Assembly: GCF_007097395.1 (NCBI RefSeq)
Contig: NZ_VKDC01000004.1
Location: forward strand, 62,001-126,000
DNA from: Fulvivirga sp. M361
GTDB lineage: Bacteria > Bacteroidota > Bacteroidia > Cytophagales > Cyclobacteriaceae
Length of the DNA: 64,000 nt
Direction: 5' to 3'
A model generated the notes under the pieces. It was not told the DNA's origin. It saw nothing but the letters and a program-made list of their open reading frames with translations, and made no database searches. Made by a program: the position numbers and the translations under genes. This document shows, in pieces, positions 10,901-17,850 of this stretch. How positions within the stretch are numbered: position 1 is the first letter of the stretch; each line of letters begins with the position of its first letter.

Positions 10901-12224
10901 ACGCGATATATTGGAGTTGTTCGATCAGATTCTAATGCAAAAAGAAATAAAACTAACTATCCATACCGTCCACGACACTTTATTCATAAACTTTGACCAC
11001 GATAAAATAGAAAAGATAATTTTTAATCTGCTGTCAAATGCCATTAAAAATGTAACGCCACCAGGAGAAATTACCGTGGCAATCGCTAAAATGGACAATA
11101 TTGAAGGCGCACAAAGTACGGTGCGGCTGGAGGTAATAGATAATGGTGTAGGCATTCCCAAAGATCACCAAACACGTATTTTCGAACGCTTTTTTCATAT
11201 TGATAGTGGATCGCAGGAAGATTTTCATTCGGGCGTTGGGATCGGACTGGCCTACATTAAAGATCTCGTACATGCCCATGGTGGGGATATCAGGGTAAAG
11301 AGCGATCCGGGGGAGTGTACGGTTTTTACTGTAGACCTGCCCTATATACCCCTAGAAACTCAAAGTGACCATACTTCAAATAGTATTTCAACAGGCATCT
11401 ATAAAGCGCTGGAGGAACTTGAAATATCCCTGATTTCTAACGACCCTGAAAATGTATCGACTGAACTTTATGATGACATAAAAGTACTGATGATAGAGGA
11501 TGATCCTGACACTCTCTTTTTGATGAGTCAGTCCCTTGGTGAGTATTTTGTTATTATGGAAGCGTCAGACGGCAAAGAGGGTTATAAACTCGCAAAAGAG
11601 GAAAAACCCGATCTTATCATTACGGACATTATGCTGCCCGGAATGTCAGGTGTTGAACTCTGCTCCAGGTTAAAAGAAGACCTCAATACCAGCCACATTC
11701 CTATACTTTTATTGAGCGCAAAAACAACACAGTCCGATAGAATAGACGGATACGAGGCCGGTGCTGATGGCTATCTGGATAAGCCCTTAAGCCTCCAATT
11801 ACTTAGGAGCAGAGTATTTACCCTAATTAATAACAGACGTAAATTACAGGCCAGGTCTAAAGGACAATTTGGTTTACAATCGTTACAAACACAGGAAACT
11901 TCTTCAGACGATGCTTTCATAAACAAGCTCTTAAAAACGATAGAACACTTTCTGGGAGACTCCGGTCTTGATGCTGAAAAACTTTCACAAGAGATGGGAG
12001 TTAGCAGAGTCCAATTATATAGAAAAGTAAAAACACTTACGGACCAAACAGTAAATGAACTAATAAAATCGATCAGGCTAAAACACGCTGAGTCCCTTTT
12101 GAGATCCGGAAAGTTTACCGTAGCTGAAGTAGCTTATAAAACCGGGTTTAATGCACCCAATAACTTTGCTACGTACTTTAAAAAGCACTTTCACAAATCT
12201 CCGTCTGAGTACATTAAGAAGTGA
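7986..12224 (+). CDS. Hybrid two-component system protein (sensor, kinase, receiver and AraC-type regulator in one chain)
   Basis: 1412 residues. A hydrophobic segment near residues 30-51 ends in 'IQAFAQ', a signal anchor or signal peptide. Residues about 60-700 are two-component-regulator propeller repeats ('TLWFGTDNALIHYDG', 'SVWIGSS', 'TVWFGSRHYGIF'), a periplasmic glycan sensor. A Y_Y_Y domain follows at about 735-815, one membrane segment at 816-842, a short coiled coil, and HisKA with His899 in 'NVSHEFRTPLG'. Next come the HATPase (N box 'LLSNAIKN', G boxes 'DNGVGIP' and 'GVGIGLAY'), a receiver with Asp1214 in 'IITDIMLPGMSG', and an AraC-type helix-turn-helix from about 1307 to the end. 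All key residues are present. It is divergent from the TonB receptor operon and is the likely activator of that polysaccharide locus, responding to an oligosaccharide in the periplasm. Confidence 0.95.
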   Translation: MTIGNVYDRAYISELAHGVLLKAKKYCRTFAILTDILWVILLWIPIQAFAQEPYQLKPTDPVIESWRWSTLTELQGKNVRCVNHAFDSTLWFGTDNALIHYDGYTWQHYAKPDSISGTPVLSVYPEKKGNVFFGTDEGLFKMDESGWTKIFPVNSQLKASVKDIIRLPDGTILASLAKQGSQSSLSGLLAVGDSQLTLYTSTGAFNELSQKLSAEIKLKPFPKEFALKGSKETSIEDLSLGASGKLYLAISEKNEYGKLVTYDHYSKLGTDEYQLYDSVNGPEFRGEAHVEEAPDGKIWVISNAHNLSTYFFDGQVWHTVRLSDLFGGIDSQNSLMITDEGAVWIGGYGRFFIYENERWKEYKYPDVSFSSSSRLFFSEAPDGKILVVDKLGEGYLYNNTNKVWRSYPELIFQLENVNERWFLSYEGKAVLLKNGSFFSHGTEQGLIDTPVKLFNTSYGEIWAIGSHKGFAAVAFYNGNSWEKRVFPEVSWGFDYRAVYEASDGSVWIGSSADIRHDLGQNGGVVQFLAPQIDKDSLIHYSIKTDPMVPTACYGIGESCDGTMWFGGRAIWRLNENNWAKIDSLIEFEDYTDFISTDPNYTVWFGSRHYGIFKLDSLSWTQYTMNEGLPGNNIFHIHTSGKDEVWAVTRDGVGYFDGVAWSSEIFPSAFDMLPEMQIKKGLENEYWLVYVPSEWIRRGLSPGISDVKPSQFKTIRYTPGKQAPQTTIESYSTEIQAGDGENVVFWSGKDYMENTNDTRLEYSWRLNESEWSPFRKKSYQQLIGLAAGNYHFQVRARDHDFNIETVPATIEFEVIPPWWFSWQFILIIAIALLIIVILEVRIIRRNKTLGTLNSVLQKKSESLQKQNVQIEAQKQEIKNNYEDLKHLSQSRLQFFTNVSHEFRTPLGLIQSPLEELVKPGKSLPKTLIDKYHLIIQRNANRLFRLVNQILEVYKIEHTTLDFSPSNGDIISFVRDILELFDQILMQKEIKLTIHTVHDTLFINFDHDKIEKIIFNLLSNAIKNVTPPGEITVAIAKMDNIEGAQSTVRLEVIDNGVGIPKDHQTRIFERFFHIDSGSQEDFHSGVGIGLAYIKDLVHAHGGDIRVKSDPGECTVFTVDLPYIPLETQSDHTSNSISTGIYKALEELEISLISNDPENVSTELYDDIKVLMIEDDPDTLFLMSQSLGEYFVIMEASDGKEGYKLAKEEKPDLIITDIMLPGMSGVELCSRLKEDLNTSHIPILLLSAKTTQSDRIDGYEAGADGYLDKPLSLQLLRSRVFTLINNRRKLQARSKGQFGLQSLQTQETSSDDAFINKLLKTIEHFLGDSGLDAEKLSQEMGVSRVQLYRKVKTLTDQTVNELIKSIRLKHAESLLRSGKFTVAEVAYKTGFNAPNNFATYFKKHFHKSPSEYIKK

Positions 12225-12388
12225 TTAATAACAGTTCATGCTGTCATTTCGAACAGAACGCCAAAACCCTGCTAAAAAGTGTTGCTATTTTTAGGGAAGC
12301 TTTTAATAGTACTTAGGGTTAGACTTTAAACCGGACATTTAAATTTAATCCTAACTGCCGGATTAAGTCAGAACTACTTCAATTGATT

Positions 12389-12865
12389 TTATTTCTGATA
12401 TTCAATTTTGGTGATACGCCATGAAAACTGAGTCGTTGCTGTTTGTACAATGGCCTCATCACCCACCTCTTTATTTAGCAAAGCCTTTGCCATGGGAGAG
12501 TCCATTGAGATATAATCTTTGGCACCTATGAGTTCTTCATAGCCCACTATACGCAAGCGTTTTTTCATGCCATTATCATTTTCAATTTCTACCCAGGCTC
12601 CAAACATTACTTTGCCCTCCTGGTAAGGGTTGTAGTGTACTACCTTAAAGTCAGTAATGCATTTGCGTAGATATAAAACACGTCTGTCGATTTCACGCAG
12701 TCGCTTTTTATTATAATGATAATCCGCATTTTCAGATCGATCACCCAAACTAGCAGCCCACGCAACTTTTTTTGTTGTTTCTGGTCGCTCTACTCGCCAA
12801 AGACGATCTAACTCATCCTTTAGCTTTTCTAATCCTTCGGGTGTGATCTGCATTGATCTCTTCAT
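12389..12865 (-). CDS. greB: Transcription elongation factor GreB
   Basis: 158 residues, the usual length for GreA/GreB. The N-terminal coiled coil starts 'MQITPEGLEKLKDELDRLW'. It holds the acidic tip 'SLGDRSENADYHYNKKRLRE' that inserts into the RNA polymerase secondary channel and stimulates cleavage of backtracked RNA. The segment 'LRKCITDFKVV' and the C-terminal FKBP-like domain ('DSPMAKALLNKEVGDEAIV') complete the family layout. The 'RPETTKKVAWAASLGDRSEN' stretch is closer to GreB than to GreA. It is a monocistronic minus-strand gene, convergent with the hybrid regulator across a 164-base gap in which I see no strong hairpin. Confidence 0.93.
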   Translation of the reverse strand: MKRSMQITPEGLEKLKDELDRLWRVERPETTKKVAWAASLGDRSENADYHYNKKRLREIDRRVLYLRKCITDFKVVHYNPYQEGKVMFGAWVEIENDNGMKKRLRIVGYEELIGAKDYISMDSPMAKALLNKEVGDEAIVQTATTQFSWRITKIEYQK

Positions 12866-12973
12866 AGTCCGTTAAGCTCTTATATGGCGATGCAAGTGAA
12901 ATGAAAATCATCTAATTATCCAAGATCTATACAGAGTTGTTACAGCCACTTTTGTTTTTAAGGAAAGTTACTT

Positions 12974-13009
12974 AAAAACAAAAAGCCCAGACTTTTCTGT
13001 CTAGGCTTT
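12974..13009 (-). terminator. Rho-independent terminator of the initiator tRNA gene
   Basis: An 11-bp stem (12982-12992 with 12999-13009; one G-T pair) with a 6-base loop is followed on the minus strand by a T-rich run (complement of 12974-12984). It lies 4 bases past the 3' end of the tRNA, so it ends that transcript. Confidence 0.9.
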
Positions 13010-13013
13010 GTAG

Positions 13014-13086
<73 letters not shown>

Positions 13087-13101
13087 ATGTAAATTGGAGT
13101 G

Positions 13102-13133
13102 CAAATGTAGGGGCAAGTAATAAAATATGCAAC
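13102..13133 (-). promoter_or_regulatory. Bacteroidota-type promoter of the initiator tRNA
   Basis: On the minus strand GTTG (13130-13133) and TACATTTG (13102-13109) are separated by 20 bases, matching the Bacteroidota housekeeping consensus TTTG-N19/20-TAnnTTTG. The start of transcription would fall about 10 bases before the mature tRNA 5' end. Confidence 0.75.
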
Positions 13134-13151
13134 AACTATTTTTATTATTTT

Positions 13152-13946
13152 TCAATAACTCGATAACCTGATCTTTTGCCTTTCTGTAGAATTTGCCCGC
13201 CTGAAGTCAAAAACAAAAGATACTCCGTCCATAGGGATCACAAAACGATAATATTTATAAATAAAAACATTAGCAATAAAAACCTTTCCTCTTATACTAC
13301 TTCCCGCTTCTACTACTTTTTCAACAAGTAATTCCCGGGGTATATATTCCAGATCTTCAGCAGTGCGTGCCGTTTCCACCTCATTCACATCACTGATGGC
13401 ACTCAATGCTACCAACGAAGTAGCGGTAACCAGGTCCCTTTGCCAGCTCTTTTCTGCATCTTCTTCCGTCCAGTTTTCATCATTGGCGTCATCAATATCC
13501 TGTGCCAAGTCATAAATGATCAGCCCGGCGCCTAACAATGCGAGAAGTAATCCGGCATCTTGCTTTGACGCAAGCTTATCCCGGTATAGATCATCTACCA
13601 TTTTAGGGGTCATAGCAGCGCTTCTGACCGCTCCCTCGGGAAGCTGTTGTTCCCAGTTTTCTGCTGTGCTGTCCGTAGCCAGGGGCTTAAAACGTTTAAA
13701 GGAGGAGTAACAGTACATGGATGGGAGGTCAAGGGTGACCTCTTTCGCTGAGGCATTTTCTATTTCCATATCGAAGATCATGTACCTCTCACGTAGTTCC
13801 AGGTTTTCCAATCGGATAGTTACTTCGTTATCGGTGATCTGCGTTATGGGAAGCCCATCTTTCTCTGCGTTATACCAGGTAGGTACCAAGCGATGTGTAC
13901 AGGAAGCGCTGAAAAGTATCAGGCTGAGGAGATAGAAGTGTTTCAT
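13152..13946 (-). CDS. Predicted lipoprotein of unknown function
   Basis: 264 residues from the ATG at 13946, chosen because it begins a clear lipoprotein signal (MKHFYLLSLILFSASC, lipidated Cys16). An in-frame opening up to 14123 would run into era and lacks a signal. The mature part begins with a beta-rich segment ('ITDNEVTIRLENLELRERYM') describing an immunoglobulin-like fold. It is followed by a hydrophobic stretch 'DAGLLLALLGAGLIIYDLAQ' that could be a membrane-associated helix, then an acidic stretch, and ends 'FDFRRANSTERQKIRLSSY'. I do not recognise the family. It is divergent from era with about 90 bases between starts. Confidence 0.7.
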   Translation of the reverse strand: MKHFYLLSLILFSASCTHRLVPTWYNAEKDGLPITQITDNEVTIRLENLELRERYMIFDMEIENASAKEVTLDLPSMYCYSSFKRFKPLATDSTAENWEQQLPEGAVRSAAMTPKMVDDLYRDKLASKQDAGLLLALLGAGLIIYDLAQDIDDANDENWTEEDAEKSWQRDLVTATSLVALSAISDVNEVETARTAEDLEYIPRELLVEKVVEAGSSIRGKVFIANVFIYKYYRFVIPMDGVSFVFDFRRANSTERQKIRLSSY

Positions 13947-14021
13947 GGGTGAGGTGGTTTGGCGCTGGTTTAACTTTGCACAAGATTCATACCATATTCT
14001 CTCTTGAACGAAAAATTGAAG

Positions 14022-14030
14022 TACCTTTGC
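14022..14030 (+). promoter_or_regulatory. -7 element of the era promoter; very short leader
   Basis: TACCTTTGC matches the Bacteroidota -7 consensus TAnnTTTG and ends only 6-7 bases before the paired ATGs at 14037 and 14040, so the era transcript would be leaderless or nearly so. The -33 element is poor. A second -7-like word, TAACTTTGC, lies at 13971-13979. Confidence 0.5.
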
Positions 14031-14036
14031 GTTTTG

Positions 14037-14921
14037 ATGATGGAAAGCAAAAATAAGCATAAAGCAGGCTACGTAAGCATTATAGGGAAGCCTAACGTAG
14101 GGAAATCTACCTTGATGAACCAAATGGTGGGGGAACGGCTATCGATCATTACTTCTAAAGCGCAGACTACCCGCCATCGTATTATGGGGATTATCAGTGG
14201 TAAAGACTTTCAGATGGTCTATTCTGATACCCCGGGCATACTTAAACCGGAGTACGAATTACATCAATCTATGATGCAATTTGTAAAGTCTTCACTGGAA
14301 GATGCGGACGTCGTGCTTTTCGTCACCGATATTTATGAAAAGTATGACGACCAGGTAGCACAAAGCCTGGAACGGATCAAATCTCCAATTATTTTTCTAC
14401 TGAATAAAACCGATCAATCCAAGGGCACGCAGGTAGAAGATAAGCTTACCTACTGGAAGCAACATGTAAAAGCACAGGCTTATCTATCGATCTCGGCCTT
14501 GAAAGGTACCAACATAGACCAGGTATTTAATACCTTACTGGAAGCACTGCCTGAACATCCACCCTACTTCCCAAAAGATGAATTAACGGACAAGCCGGAA
14601 AAATTCTTCGTGGAAGAGATCGTTCGTGAAAAGATCTTTTTGAATTACAAAAAGGAGGTCCCTTACAGCAGTGAGGTAGTAGTGACTGAATTTAAAGAAG
14701 ACGATCTGATAATCCGAATACGGGCTGAGATCTATGTGGAGCGCAAGAGCCAGAAAGGCATTATTATTGGAAAGGGCGGACAAGCTTTAAAGAAGGTAGG
14801 AATGGAAGCCAGGGCTGACCTGGAAACCTTTTTTGCCAAGCAAGTGCACCTGGAAACCTTCGTGAAGGTGGCAGCAGACTGGAGAAAAAAGGAAAGAGCA
14901 TTACGAAATTTTGGATACTAA
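14037..14921 (+). CDS. era: GTPase Era
   Basis: About 294 residues from the ATG at 14037 (ATG 14040 equally possible). An upstream TTG at 14004 is in frame but lies before the promoter -7 element and adds residues outside the family. The G domain shows G1 'GKPNVGKST', a G2 region 'QTTRHRIMGI', G3 'DTPG', G4 'NKTD' and a G5-like 'SISALKG'. The C-terminal KH domain has 'IIGKGGQALKKVG'. Era binds the 3' end of 16S rRNA and acts in 30S subunit maturation. Length and all motifs are normal. It is followed after 57 bases by der, another ribosome-assembly GTPase, on the same strand and probably in the same transcript. Confidence 0.97.
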   Translation: MMESKNKHKAGYVSIIGKPNVGKSTLMNQMVGERLSIITSKAQTTRHRIMGIISGKDFQMVYSDTPGILKPEYELHQSMMQFVKSSLEDADVVLFVTDIYEKYDDQVAQSLERIKSPIIFLLNKTDQSKGTQVEDKLTYWKQHVKAQAYLSISALKGTNIDQVFNTLLEALPEHPPYFPKDELTDKPEKFFVEEIVREKIFLNYKKEVPYSSEVVVTEFKEDDLIIRIRAEIYVERKSQKGIIIGKGGQALKKVGMEARADLETFFAKQVHLETFVKVAADWRKKERALRNFGY

Positions 14922-14978
14922 ATAATACACCGTCTTACCTGTAGCCCACCGCTGAAGGTAACCCGTAGTAAAATAAAT

Positions 14979-16283
14979 ATGGCAAACATAGTAGCAATAG
15001 TTGGACGGCCCAATGTGGGTAAATCTACATTATTTAACCGCTTGATTGAACAACGCAAAGCCATCATGGATGACGAAAGCGGGGTAACCCGTGACCGCCA
15101 CTACGGCTATGCGGAATGGACAGGTAAGTTTTTCACCGTGATAGACACCGGTGGATACGTAACAGGATCCGAAGATAAATTTGAAAGCGAGATACGAAAA
15201 CAGGTGCAGCTGGCCATAGATGAGGCTTCCATCATCCTTTTTATGGTAGACAGCCATGCAGGACTTACGGATTTGGACAAAGACTTCGCTAAAGTCTTAC
15301 GCACCTCTAAAAAACCAGTATTAATTGCAGCCAATAAAGCAGACACCACAGAGAAAATCCATATGACCGGCGAATTTTACGCGCTGGGCATGGGAGAAGT
15401 CTTCCCATTGTCATCGGCCAGTGGTTCCGGGACAGGTGAACTATTGGATGAGGTGGTATCACACTTTGACGAAGGAGAAAAAAATGCGGAAGATGGCATT
15501 CCCAGGCTGGCTATTCTAGGAAGACCTAATGTGGGAAAATCCTCTTTTCTTAACGCCTTGTTGGGACAGGAACGCACCATTGTCACCGATGAAGCCGGTA
15601 CTACGCGTGATTCTATCAATATGAGGTACAGGCTGTATAATAAGGACTTTATACTGACGGATACCGCCGGCATTCGCAAAAAATCAAGGGTAAAGGAAGA
15701 CATAGAGTTCTATTCGGTACTTCGGGCCATTCAGGCGTTACAAGATAGTGACGTTTGTATCTTCATCATAGACGCCGAACGTGGGCTGGAAGCACAGGAT
15801 ATGAGTATTATCGGCCTGGCCAGGAAATATAACAAGGGCCTCATGATCATGGTAAACAAATGGGACCTTATCGAAAAAGACACAAAAACAGCGGACATCT
15901 TCCGCAAGAGTATAGAAGAAAAGCTAGGGACACTGGACTATATTCCCATCATCTTTACTTCTGTGCTAAAAAAACAGCGTATTTTCCAAGCTATTGAAAA
16001 GGCTATCAATATATTTAATTCAAGAACCCAAAAAATACCTACTTCCAGGCTGAATGATGTTATATTACCTGAAATTGAACGGAACCCTCCTCCTGCCATA
16101 AAAGGTAAATATATCAAAATAAAGTACATCACTCAGCTTCCTACCTATGCACCAACCTTTGCCTTTTTTTGCAACCTTCCACAGTACATAAAAGTGCCTT
16201 ACGAGCGTTTTTTGGAGAATAAAATGCGAAAACACTTCGATTTAGAAGGTGTACCAATCCGTTTGTTTTTTCGAAAAAAATGA
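14979..16283 (+). CDS. der: Ribosome biogenesis GTPase Der (EngA)
   Basis: 434 residues with two tandem GTPase domains. The first has 'GRPNVGKSTLFN', 'DTGG' and 'NKAD'; the second has 'GRPNVGKSSFLN', 'DTAG' and 'NKWD'. A C-terminal KH-like domain ends 'HFDLEGVPIRLFFRKK'. The double G domain is diagnostic of Der, needed for assembly of the 50S subunit. The pairing with era is a natural functional unit. Start ATG 14979 gives the standard N terminus 'MANIVAIVGRPNVGK'. Confidence 0.97.
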   Translation: MANIVAIVGRPNVGKSTLFNRLIEQRKAIMDDESGVTRDRHYGYAEWTGKFFTVIDTGGYVTGSEDKFESEIRKQVQLAIDEASIILFMVDSHAGLTDLDKDFAKVLRTSKKPVLIAANKADTTEKIHMTGEFYALGMGEVFPLSSASGSGTGELLDEVVSHFDEGEKNAEDGIPRLAILGRPNVGKSSFLNALLGQERTIVTDEAGTTRDSINMRYRLYNKDFILTDTAGIRKKSRVKEDIEFYSVLRAIQALQDSDVCIFIIDAERGLEAQDMSIIGLARKYNKGLMIMVNKWDLIEKDTKTADIFRKSIEEKLGTLDYIPIIFTSVLKKQRIFQAIEKAINIFNSRTQKIPTSRLNDVILPEIERNPPPAIKGKYIKIKYITQLPTYAPTFAFFCNLPQYIKVPYERFLENKMRKHFDLEGVPIRLFFRKK

Positions 16284-16347
16284 CATCCATTTGACTGTTA
16301 AGGTATTTTATTTCTACTTTGATCGCTTAAACCAAAACCTGTGTATT

Positions 16348-16575
16348 ATGAAAAAACTGTTAACCTTGTTATTGGCTTGTGGCTTTGCATTATGTTTTGC
16401 TGCATGTGGTAACACCGCAAAAACGGAAGAAACCGCTGTGGAAGAAGTAGTTGAGGAAACTACTGAAGCCACTGAAGAAGTGGTGGAAGAAGCCGCTGAA
16501 GCTACCGAAGAGGTGGAAGAAGCCGTTGAAGAGGTAATGGAAGAAGCAGACTCTACAGTTGAAGACTCAGAATAG
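16348..16575 (+). CDS. Small Glu-rich repeat lipoprotein
   Basis: 75 residues from the ATG at 16348; the frame is open further upstream into der, but this ATG starts a lipoprotein signal (MKKLLTLLLACGFALCFAAC). After the Cys, almost the whole mature peptide is built of irregular repeats of Glu, Val, Thr and Ala ('VEEVVEETTEATEEVVEEA'), very acidic and predicted helical. Similar Glu/Ala-rich mini-lipoproteins occur in Cytophagales and are usually left without a function. A strong terminator follows directly, so it is expressed as the last or only gene of its transcript. Confidence 0.8.
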   Translation: MKKLLTLLLACGFALCFAACGNTAKTEETAVEEVVEETTEATEEVVEEAAEATEEVEEAVEEVMEEADSTVEDSE

Positions 16576-16600
16576 TCATCAACTTAGTTACAAATTAGAA

Positions 16601-16631
16601 GAGGCCGTACTTTTAGTACGGTCTTTTTTTT
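16601..16631 (+). terminator. Rho-independent terminator after the Glu-rich lipoprotein
   Basis: Stem GGCCGTAC (16603-16610) pairs with GTACGGTC (16616-16623) around a 5-base loop and is followed by eight T residues. Confidence 0.92.
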
Positions 16632-16661
16632 ATCATTGTGAGGTTTTAAAGTCAAGGATCA

Positions 16662-17285
16662 TTGAGAGAAAGGGAAACATTAAGAAGGTTCTTTCCTGAA
16701 GCAGTGCTCACTTATTGCCTGGAATTGTGGCACCATTACGCATTCACCTTCAAAATTACCCGAAAACGCGCTACCAAATTAGGCGATTACAAGTATCACC
16801 CCTCTTCAAAAAAACATACCATCACCGTTAATAACGATCTGAATAGCTACGCTTTTCTGGTCACTTATCTACATGAGGTGGCACACCTCATCACCTACAA
16901 AAGCCATGGACGGTCTGTACTACCGCATGGAAAAGAATGGAAAAATGCTTTTAGAGAAGTGATGCAGCCCGTATTAAATACCAATGTATTTCCTGGCGAC
17001 CTGCTCTATCAATTGCAGCGATACCTGGAAAATCCAAAAGCCTCCTCGTGCAATGACCACGCCCTTACATCAGCACTAGCCCGGTATGACAAATATCCCG
17101 GTACTATACTAAAAGATATCGAACCGGGAAGCCTCTTTAAGCACGGGAAAAAGACTTATCAAAAAGAGGCTTTAAGAAGAACACGCTACATCTGTAAAGA
17201 GGTAAAATCCGGACGCAGGTACCTGATCTCTAAATCGGCCCCTGTAGAACCGCTGACCGTTACTCCCCCAGGCGGTAACGGATGA
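16662..17285 (+). CDS. SprT-like zinc metallopeptidase-fold protein
   Basis: 207 residues using a TTG start at 16662 (AAGGA lies just upstream; the true start is uncertain). The zinc motif 'HEVAHLI' (His71, Glu72, His75) is intact. Around it are SprT-type features: 'KLGDYKYHPSSKKHTITVNN' before it, and 'HGRSVLPHGKEWKNAF' after it supplying the third His ligand. SprT-like proteins are related to the Spartan DNA-protein crosslink proteases, but bacterial members are poorly characterised. The C-terminal part ('YICKEVKSGRRYLIS') replaces the usual Cys4 zinc ribbon and has only one Cys. Its last 26 bases overlap the convergent gene at 17260-17850. Confidence 0.82.
   Translation: MRERETLRRFFPEAVLTYCLELWHHYAFTFKITRKRATKLGDYKYHPSSKKHTITVNNDLNSYAFLVTYLHEVAHLITYKSHGRSVLPHGKEWKNAFREVMQPVLNTNVFPGDLLYQLQRYLENPKASSCNDHALTSALARYDKYPGTILKDIEPGSLFKHGKKTYQKEALRRTRYICKEVKSGRRYLISKSAPVEPLTVTPPGGNG
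17257..17281. repeat. Inverted repeat across the overlap of two convergent genes
   Basis: CCGTTAC (17257-17263) and GTAACGG (17275-17281) form a 7-bp stem with an 11-base loop. It covers the stop codon of the minus-strand gene (17260-17262) and ends just before the stop of the SprT-like gene. There is no T run, so terminator function is only possible. Confidence 0.55.
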
Positions 17286-17850
17286 TCTGGTTGATCTGAT
17301 CAAAAAACTGTGCCGGCGTTAACGTGCGCCATTTAGGGATCTGAAGAGTGCCCCCCATATTAACGTAGGCATCTATATTGTAATTCTGAAGTTCTTCAAT
17401 GATAAAATCGGGAAAATTGATTCCTGCAATCCAACCGGGATGTGAAAACACATCCGTATCTTCTACATCCTCAAACCATTCCTCGTAATAGCAATCATCA
17501 GAGCCATGAAAGTTAAAGACATTCTCCCCTATTAAAATGAATTTATTGATATGGTTTTTTACAAGATGGTCGATGATATTCCTTTTCAGATGCATGATAT
17601 CATTGTTGATAGTATCATTCCATTCACCAATAAATTCTATGATAGAAAATCCAATGGTGTAATCAGTGAAAAGAATCTTCACATAAAGGGTCTCCGATCC
17701 CATGAAATCCCATGCAGGGTCAATATAATACCCGTAAATAGTTTCAGAGTACAGGTCATGGTTGTATTGCTTACCATGAAAGGGTGATCGGGGGTCTTCT
17801 GCTACATTATAATACCCCAGCCAGTTGTAATACGGCTCAATCTCGTGCAT
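17260..17850 (-). CDS. Conserved-looking protein of unknown function in the MurNAc operon
   Basis: 196 residues, rich in Tyr, Trp, Asp and His ('YYNWLGYYNVAEDPRSPFHG', 'GSDDCYYEEWFEDVEDTD'). It has no signal peptide or membrane segment, so it is probably cytoplasmic. The pattern of alternating hydrophobic strands and a helix ('NNDIMHLKRNIIDHLVKNHI') suggests a small alpha/beta fold. I do not recognise a family. Its ATG overlaps the end of murQ by 14 bases, so it is translationally coupled to the MurNAc 6-phosphate etherase, though nothing in the sequence shows an enzymatic role in that pathway. Confidence 0.78.
   Translation of the reverse strand: MHEIEPYYNWLGYYNVAEDPRSPFHGKQYNHDLYSETIYGYYIDPAWDFMGSETLYVKILFTDYTIGFSIIEFIGEWNDTINNDIMHLKRNIIDHLVKNHINKFILIGENVFNFHGSDDCYYEEWFEDVEDTDVFSHPGWIAGINFPDFIIEELQNYNIDAYVNMGGTLQIPKWRTLTPAQFFDQINQIIRYRLGE

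Noticed and set aside
1-12224. Classical SusCD utilisation locus
   Set aside because: No SusD homologue is present and the receptor plug resembles another TonB receptor class.
14004-14036. TTG start for Era
   Set aside because: It precedes the -7 promoter element and adds residues not typical of Era.
13947-14123. Longer N terminus for the lipoprotein gene at 13152
   Set aside because: It would overlap era and the region has no signal sequence; the ATG at 13946 starts a proper lipoprotein signal.
16249-16347. Longer N terminus for the Glu-rich lipoprotein
   Set aside because: It would begin inside der; the lipoprotein signal starts at the ATG at 16348.
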